Below are positions 6,039-9,298 of a stretch of 9,298 nt of DNA, one piece after another. The notes under the pieces are model-generated. The model was not told the origin of the DNA. It did no database searches and saw only the letters and a program-made list of their open reading frames with translations. The DNA is from an uncultured delta proteobacterium (GTDB taxonomy: Bacteria > Desulfobacterota > Syntrophorhabdia > Syntrophorhabdales > Syntrophorhabdaceae), in the NCBI GenBank assembly GCA_903872255.1, contig CAIQJW010000252.1, positions 1 to 9,298 of the forward strand. Reading direction: 5' to 3'. The position numbers and the translations under genes were made by a program. Every line of letters starts with the position of its first letter. The stretch's first letter is position 1.

Positions 6039-7390
6039 AAACAGCGGCCCTATCGAGCCCCGACGATACTGTCATCTCGGTGAGAAATGTATCCAAGCAG
6101 TACAAGCTATATTCATCTCACAAGGATCGCTTGAAAGAGGCACTGCACCCTTTCAGGAAAACCTATCACGAAATATTTCAGGCTCTTGCCGATATAAATT
6201 TTGATGTCGCATCCGGACAGAGTGTCGGCTTGCTCGGAAGAAACGGTGCCGGTAAATCGACTCTGCTCCAATTAATTGCCGGCGTTCTTACGCCGTCCGG
6301 GGGAATGATACAGGTATCAGGCCATGTGGCCGCATTGTTGGAATTGGGCGCAGGATTTAACCCGGATCTTACCGGACGCGAGAACGTGATCCTTGCCAAT
6401 ACTATAAATGGCATACCCAAGAATGAATTGGGGGACCGCGTTGCACTGGTGGAAGAATTCGCGGACATAGGCGTTTTTTTTGACCAGCCAATGAGAATAT
6501 ATTCATCGGGCATGTTTGCCCGTGTAGCCTTTGCCAATGCCATACATGTCAATCCTGCCGTATTGATCATTGATGAAATACTTGGGGTGGGGGACGCGAA
6601 GTTTCAGGAAAAATGCTACAGCACTATCCGGAAATTACGTGACCGGGGCGTAAGCATTCTCTTTGTCAGCCACAGCACCGAGGTCATCCAGCGGAATTGT
6701 GAAACAGCTTTGCTTCTCGAGGCCGGCAGAGTAGTGGCGAATGGTCCCGCCGATGAAGTAGTAGCTGCCTACCATGACCTATTATATGGTTCGCAAAAAA
6801 ATCAGGACAAAAAAGTGGTGGTTAGTTCTTCGCCGACAATTTCAGAAAATACTGGGAAACTTGATTTAGATAAGTTTCTGCAAGGAATGAACGGATCGCT
6901 CTACCGTAATTTCGGACATTACAATCGTTACGAGCGAAGACTGGGCAATAACGATGCGGAAATCATTGATTTTGTTGTCTCTGCTGATGATGATTTTCAA
7001 TTCGGTCTACTCCAAGGAAATGAGAAATTAATGATTTATTTGAAGATTAAATTTAATCGAAAAGTCGAATTTCCCCATATAGGATGGGCGATAGTGAGTA
7101 AGGAAGGAATAGTAATTGCCGGTTCAAATACCTCAATGTGTACGAATACAGAGATCCCGTTTGCTTTGGCGGGACAAATGTGCATTTATGCCATTGAAAT
7201 ATTTCCAACACTTTGCGGAGGCAATTATTTTGTAAATATCGGGATGATGGAACGACATGAAAATGAATTCGCATATCTTGATGTCAGGAGATCGGTCATT
7301 CATTTCGACGTAGCTGATTCCGGTAGATCAACGGGTTTTTTTGAGTTTCCCTCAAAGTACTATATTCTTAACGTGAGAGCATCACAATAA
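6035..7390 (+). CDS. wzt: Polysaccharide ABC exporter, ATPase with C-terminal glycan-binding domain (Wzt)
   Basis: ATPase subunit of the Wzm/Wzt exporter, 451 residues, starting at GTG. The nucleotide-binding domain (about 13-250) has Walker A GRNGAGKST (68-76), a LELGAGFNPDLTGREN segment (102-117) typical of glycan exporters, signature YSSGM (156-160, normally LSGGQ-like), Walker B LIIDE (177-181), GVGD (184-187) and the H-loop VSHS (211-214). A linker leads to a C-terminal beta-sandwich-like domain (about 290-451) opening with YERRLGNNDAEI (299-310), matching Wzt_C domains that bind the non-reducing end of the glycan before export. Its presence predicts export of a finished, capped chain, as in E. 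coli O8/O9a, rather than the short TagH/KpsT form. G+C falls sharply from about base 6790, where the linker begins, suggesting a mosaic gene. A run of eight T lies at 6474-6481 in the ATPase domain. Confidence 0.94.
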   Translation: MKTAALSSPDDTVISVRNVSKQYKLYSSHKDRLKEALHPFRKTYHEIFQALADINFDVASGQSVGLLGRNGAGKSTLLQLIAGVLTPSGGMIQVSGHVAALLELGAGFNPDLTGRENVILANTINGIPKNELGDRVALVEEFADIGVFFDQPMRIYSSGMFARVAFANAIHVNPAVLIIDEILGVGDAKFQEKCYSTIRKLRDRGVSILFVSHSTEVIQRNCETALLLEAGRVVANGPADEVVAAYHDLLYGSQKNQDKKVVVSSSPTISENTGKLDLDKFLQGMNGSLYRNFGHYNRYERRLGNNDAEIIDFVVSADDDFQFGLLQGNEKLMIYLKIKFNRKVEFPHIGWAIVSKEGIVIAGSNTSMCTNTEIPFALAGQMCIYAIEIFPTLCGGNYFVNIGMMERHENEFAYLDVRRSVIHFDVADSGRSTGFFEFPSKYYILNVRASQ

Positions 7391-7416
7391 TTTACCCGAA
7401 TATTTATCCATCATTT

Positions 7417-7423
7417 GGAGAAG
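7417..7423 (+). promoter_or_regulatory. Shine-Dalgarno-like GGAGAAG upstream of the methyltransferase
   Basis: The best purine-rich site before the methyltransferase, but badly placed. The in-frame TTG at 7438 is 14 bases away, while the ATGs at 7424 and 7433 are in another frame that closes at a stop within about 20 codons. It therefore may not be functional. Confidence 0.25.
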
Positions 7424-7437
7424 ATGACCAAAATGCG

Positions 7438-8070
7438 TTGCGCATTTTGCTGGATAGGGTATGCAATTCCAGCTGCCGTGTTTTAGAGATTGGCAGTTGG
7501 CTGGGAGCGGGCAGTACTCGCGTAATTATTGAGAAACTGACATCATTGCGAAATTCCAGGCTTTACTGTGTAGATACATGGAAGGGTAGCCCCAATGTTC
7601 CTGCTCATCAAACAATTGTGGCCGAATACAATGTGTTCGAGACATTTATGCACAACATTCGACAAGTTGGAGGAAATGATATAGCCTGTCCCCTCGTTAT
7701 GGACAGTCAACGCGCCGCAGAAATAATTGCCGATGGATGTTTTGACCTCATTTTTATCGATGGCGATCATTCGTACGCCAGTACGAGGGATGATATCAGA
7801 AATTGGTATCCAAAGGTTAAAAGGGGCGGCATCCTGTGCGGGCACGACTGCGAATGCCGCCCAAGAGGCCCGCTGCGTGATAGGATCGTTTGTTCACGGG
7901 ATGTGGATTATATTTCGGGCGAGGGCACTCCTTTCTCGGTGATTCACCCGGGCGTTGTCCTGGCGGTTGAGGAAGCGTTTGCTGACTCGGCGCATCTGTG
8001 GGCTGATAAAACCCTGATAAGAAAGGAAGGTTCAGAAGGTCGGGCGAGTTTATGGGATGTTGTTCTTTAA
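7438..8070 (+). CDS. Class I SAM-dependent methyltransferase (Methyltransf_24-like); true start probably upstream
   Basis: Cytoplasmic methyltransferase with a Rossmann fold, 210 residues counted from the TTG at 7438. SAM-binding motif I is VLEIGSWLGAGST (15-27), followed by YCVDTWKG (43-50), FIDGDHSY (106-113) and GGILCGHD (130-137). The acidic residues and HD pair fit the metal-dependent CmcI/Methyltransf_24 group. With the TTG start only 14 residues precede motif I. The frame stays open upstream to base 7372 and reads plausibly as IIYPNIYPSFGEDD, so the protein probably begins near 7387-7390 at an ATA or ATT overlapping the wzt stop (TAA, 7388-7390). No ATG or GTG is available in that stretch. 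The position directly after a Wzt with a glycan-binding domain suggests methylation of the exported glycan, possibly chain capping. The acceptor is unknown. Confidence 0.85.
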   Translation: MRILLDRVCNSSCRVLEIGSWLGAGSTRVIIEKLTSLRNSRLYCVDTWKGSPNVPAHQTIVAEYNVFETFMHNIRQVGGNDIACPLVMDSQRAAEIIADGCFDLIFIDGDHSYASTRDDIRNWYPKVKRGGILCGHDCECRPRGPLRDRIVCSRDVDYISGEGTPFSVIHPGVVLAVEEAFADSAHLWADKTLIRKEGSEGRASLWDVVL

Positions 8071-8074
8071 GAAC
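8062..8074. repeat. Palindrome GTTCTT-T-AAGAAC over the methyltransferase stop
   Basis: Perfect 6-base arms around a single T, centred on the TAA stop at 8068-8070. There is no following U-run, so it is not a standard terminator. It could be chance or a protein-binding site. Confidence 0.3.
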
Positions 8075-8079
8075 TCTTA

Positions 8080-8211
8080 ATGTGGTTCGATAATGAATCG
8101 AAATACGGAAGGGGTTCACGTTCTTTGGAATTAATGGGATTTAATGATATTCGGGAAATTTTACCACTACCGCGCCATCCGGGATATTCGTGGCGAAATT
8201 ATCCTTTCTGA
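8080..8211 (+). other. 43-codon open frame in the same frame as the methyltransferase, possible remnant
   Basis: An ATG-started open frame of 43 codons lies three codons after the methyltransferase stop and in the same frame. It contains LELMGFNDIREILPLPRH, which reads like ordinary protein, but no family is recognised and there is no Shine-Dalgarno. It may be chance, a small gene, or the degraded tail of a longer protein. The upstream ending SLWDVVL looks like a natural C-terminus, which argues against the stop being a recent mutation. Confidence 0.2.
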
Positions 8212-8233
8212 GGTTTTTTGGACTTGCGGTAGT
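8166..8233 (+). repeat. Nested inverted repeats in the leader of the sulfotransferase-like gene
   Basis: ACTACCGC (8166-8173) pairs perfectly with GCGGTAGT (8226-8233) around a 52-base interior. Inside, CGCCA (8173-8177) can pair with TGGCG (8191-8195), sharing base 8173 with the outer stem. The right outer arm contains the ops-like core at 8226. The RNA could therefore switch between forms or hide that core. The rest of the 212-base gap at 8071-8282 shows no convincing promoter or terminator. Confidence 0.35.
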
Positions 8234-8235
8234 CT
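8226..8235 (+). promoter_or_regulatory. Second ops-like core (GCGGTAGTCT)
   Basis: This matches the E. coli ops core from its second base onward (GCGGTAG, then pyrimidine, any base, T); the base before it is T instead of G. It lies on the coding strand 47 bases before the start of the sulfotransferase-like gene. It repeats the 7-base core of the element at 2687, again in a non-coding gap. Alone it is weak evidence. Confidence 0.3.
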
Positions 8236-8282
8236 ACTTTGTTAAACTGAAGATATAGATATTTTGGGAGAAGAAACGTAAA

Positions 8283-9298
8283 ATGCACGGAGATAAAACA
8301 AGCAAATATCTGGTCATTGGTCCGCCCCGAGGTGGTTTTACATTATTACTATCTGTTCTTTCCATACTGTATCGGGATAAAGGAAAACGTAAAAGGTGGG
8401 CCCAGGAGATAGCCGATCCGTATATCGCAGTTGCGGGCGAATACCTGGATGCCGCCGTCCGGGATTATTTCCACGGTACGGTTGGCCAGGACCGTTTATT
8501 CTTCAATAAAGAATTTTCTATTCTTGTGGGCGGGCCGAAATGGATATCGAACGATGATCCCCATACGGTTTGTGTTAGAAAATACCTTGGCATCAAAGGT
8601 GAGGGCGATTTTACTTTCATCCTTTATTTACCGAGATGGGTACTGGCTTTTGACGAGATCGTACACTCTCACAGCCATCCCGCGCGCTGGCTCGAAATGC
8701 CGGATTATGCTGACTTTCGCAAATTCGCCTCGATCAGGAACCCGATCGATATCATCCATTCATCCGTATTCTCTATTAATGCTCTGGCCAGCGAGTACAT
8801 ACAGCGCGAATTAAAACTAAATGAACATGAAATACGCCGTGAACTTGCCTTGAACAAATTGACCAATCCGCCCTTCATTGCCGGCCTCATTACCTTCCTC
8901 AAGAAATATCTCGACGAGTTCATCCCTGTTGCGGAGCGTTTCGATTATCTTATGCGATGGGAAGATCTCATTCAGGCGCCGGCTGAAGAGATACAGAAAA
9001 TTGCCGAGATAGCAGGGGAGCCGGTTGAAGCTGACCATGCCTCCCGCATCTGGACCGAACTTGAATACCGCAACCTGACGCGGTATCACAAGCATAGTTT
9101 CCGTAAGGGTGTGCTTGATGACTGGATGCTTAATATCACCAACACGCACCTGAAATTGTTTGAAGAGGCGGGTATGGCGTATTATCTCGAGAAATTCGGA
9201 TACGATCCGATCCGTTATTTCGATGAATCAACATATACTCCCGACCAGAAGCTTATTGAAGAGCATATACGACAAGAGTCACCTTATGTGGAAAACCT
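8283..9298 (+). CDS. Sulfotransferase-like protein (partial, C-terminus off window)
   Basis: Predicted cytoplasmic PAPS-dependent sulfotransferase, open from ATG 8283 to the right edge (338 full codons). Near the N-terminus VIGPPRGGFTLL (11-22) sits where sulfotransferases carry the 5'-phosphosulfate loop (usually PRSGTT). It keeps Arg16 and Thr20, but Gly replaces the usual Ser and Phe replaces the first Thr. The 3'-phosphate loop is better conserved: SIRNPIDIIHSSVF (150-163) has Arg152 and Ser160 at the canonical 8-residue spacing. FDYLMRWEDLI (about 220-230) resembles the region before the C-terminal PAPS-binding helix. The start is supported by GGGAG at 8266-8270, spacing 12, rather long. 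In context it would sulfate the exported glycan or a precursor. The altered first loop leaves open another nucleotide-dependent role. Superfamily membership is likely; activity and acceptor are inferred. Confidence 0.72.
   Translation, partial: MHGDKTSKYLVIGPPRGGFTLLLSVLSILYRDKGKRKRWAQEIADPYIAVAGEYLDAAVRDYFHGTVGQDRLFFNKEFSILVGGPKWISNDDPHTVCVRKYLGIKGEGDFTFILYLPRWVLAFDEIVHSHSHPARWLEMPDYADFRKFASIRNPIDIIHSSVFSINALASEYIQRELKLNEHEIRRELALNKLTNPPFIAGLITFLKKYLDEFIPVAERFDYLMRWEDLIQAPAEEIQKIAEIAGEPVEADHASRIWTELEYRNLTRYHKHSFRKGVLDDWMLNITNTHLKLFEEAGMAYYLEKFGYDPIRYFDESTYTPDQKLIEEHIRQESPYVEN

Noticed and set aside
7433..7486. ATG at 7433 with a GGAGAAG upstream as the methyltransferase start
   Set aside because: It is in a different frame and stops after 17 codons, so it would need a frameshift to enter the methyltransferase.
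8173..8219. Intrinsic terminator after the methyltransferase (CGCCA/TGGCG stem, T6 run at 8214-8219)
   Set aside because: The stem has only 5 pairs with a 13-base loop, and the T run lies 19 bases after the stem instead of directly behind it.
1..9298. CRISPR arrays, tRNA or rRNA genes, insertion sequences
   Set aside because: No regularly spaced direct repeats, no cloverleaf-like sequence, and no transposase motifs or terminal inverted repeats were seen on either strand.

Overview
This window looks like part of a cell-surface glycan (O-antigen, capsule or S-layer glycan) locus from a Gram-negative-type bacterium. The main reason is a Wzm/Wzt-type polysaccharide ABC exporter, surrounded by a GT39-like membrane glycosyltransferase, a heptose-phosphate-type sugar kinase, a methyltransferase and a sulfotransferase-like protein. 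I cannot place the organism below that level from sequence alone. Base composition is patchy. Hand counts of 60-base rows give 30/60 G+C at 841-900 (radical SAM gene), 16/60 at 3661-3720 (GT39 gene), 33/60 at 6241-6300 (Wzt ATPase core) and 14/60 at 7021-7080 (Wzt C-terminal domain). Such a patchwork is typical of glycan loci built by transfer.

Layout: two genes point left, a radical SAM protein (738-2276) and, 2 bases after it, a GHMP-family sugar kinase (735 down to the left edge, truncated). A 545-base gap at 2277-2821 separates them from a rightward series: GT39-like glycosyltransferase (2822-4393), APS reductase cysH (4476-5177), wzm permease (5232-6038), wzt ATPase with glycan-binding domain (6035-7390, overlapping wzm by 4 bases), class I methyltransferase (7438-8070, probably starting further upstream) and a sulfotransferase-like gene (8283 to the right edge, truncated).

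Working together (inference): the kinase would activate a heptose-type sugar, and the membrane glycosyltransferase would transfer a lipid-linked sugar. Wzm/Wzt would export the finished chain, with the Wzt C-terminal domain recognising a chain end that may be set by the methyltransferase. The sulfotransferase would add sulfate. An APS reductase inside this series is unexpected and may supply sulfite for a sulfonated sugar or control the APS/PAPS pool.

The most notable non-coding signal is an ops-like element (GGCGGTAGCCCG, 2687-2698) in the presumed leader of the rightward operon. It follows a candidate promoter and a hairpin and precedes a first gene with no clear Shine-Dalgarno. A second core, GCGGTAGTCT at 8226-8235, lies just before the sulfotransferase gene. 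Together they suggest control by an RfaH/NusG-type antiterminator, which is not encoded in this window.
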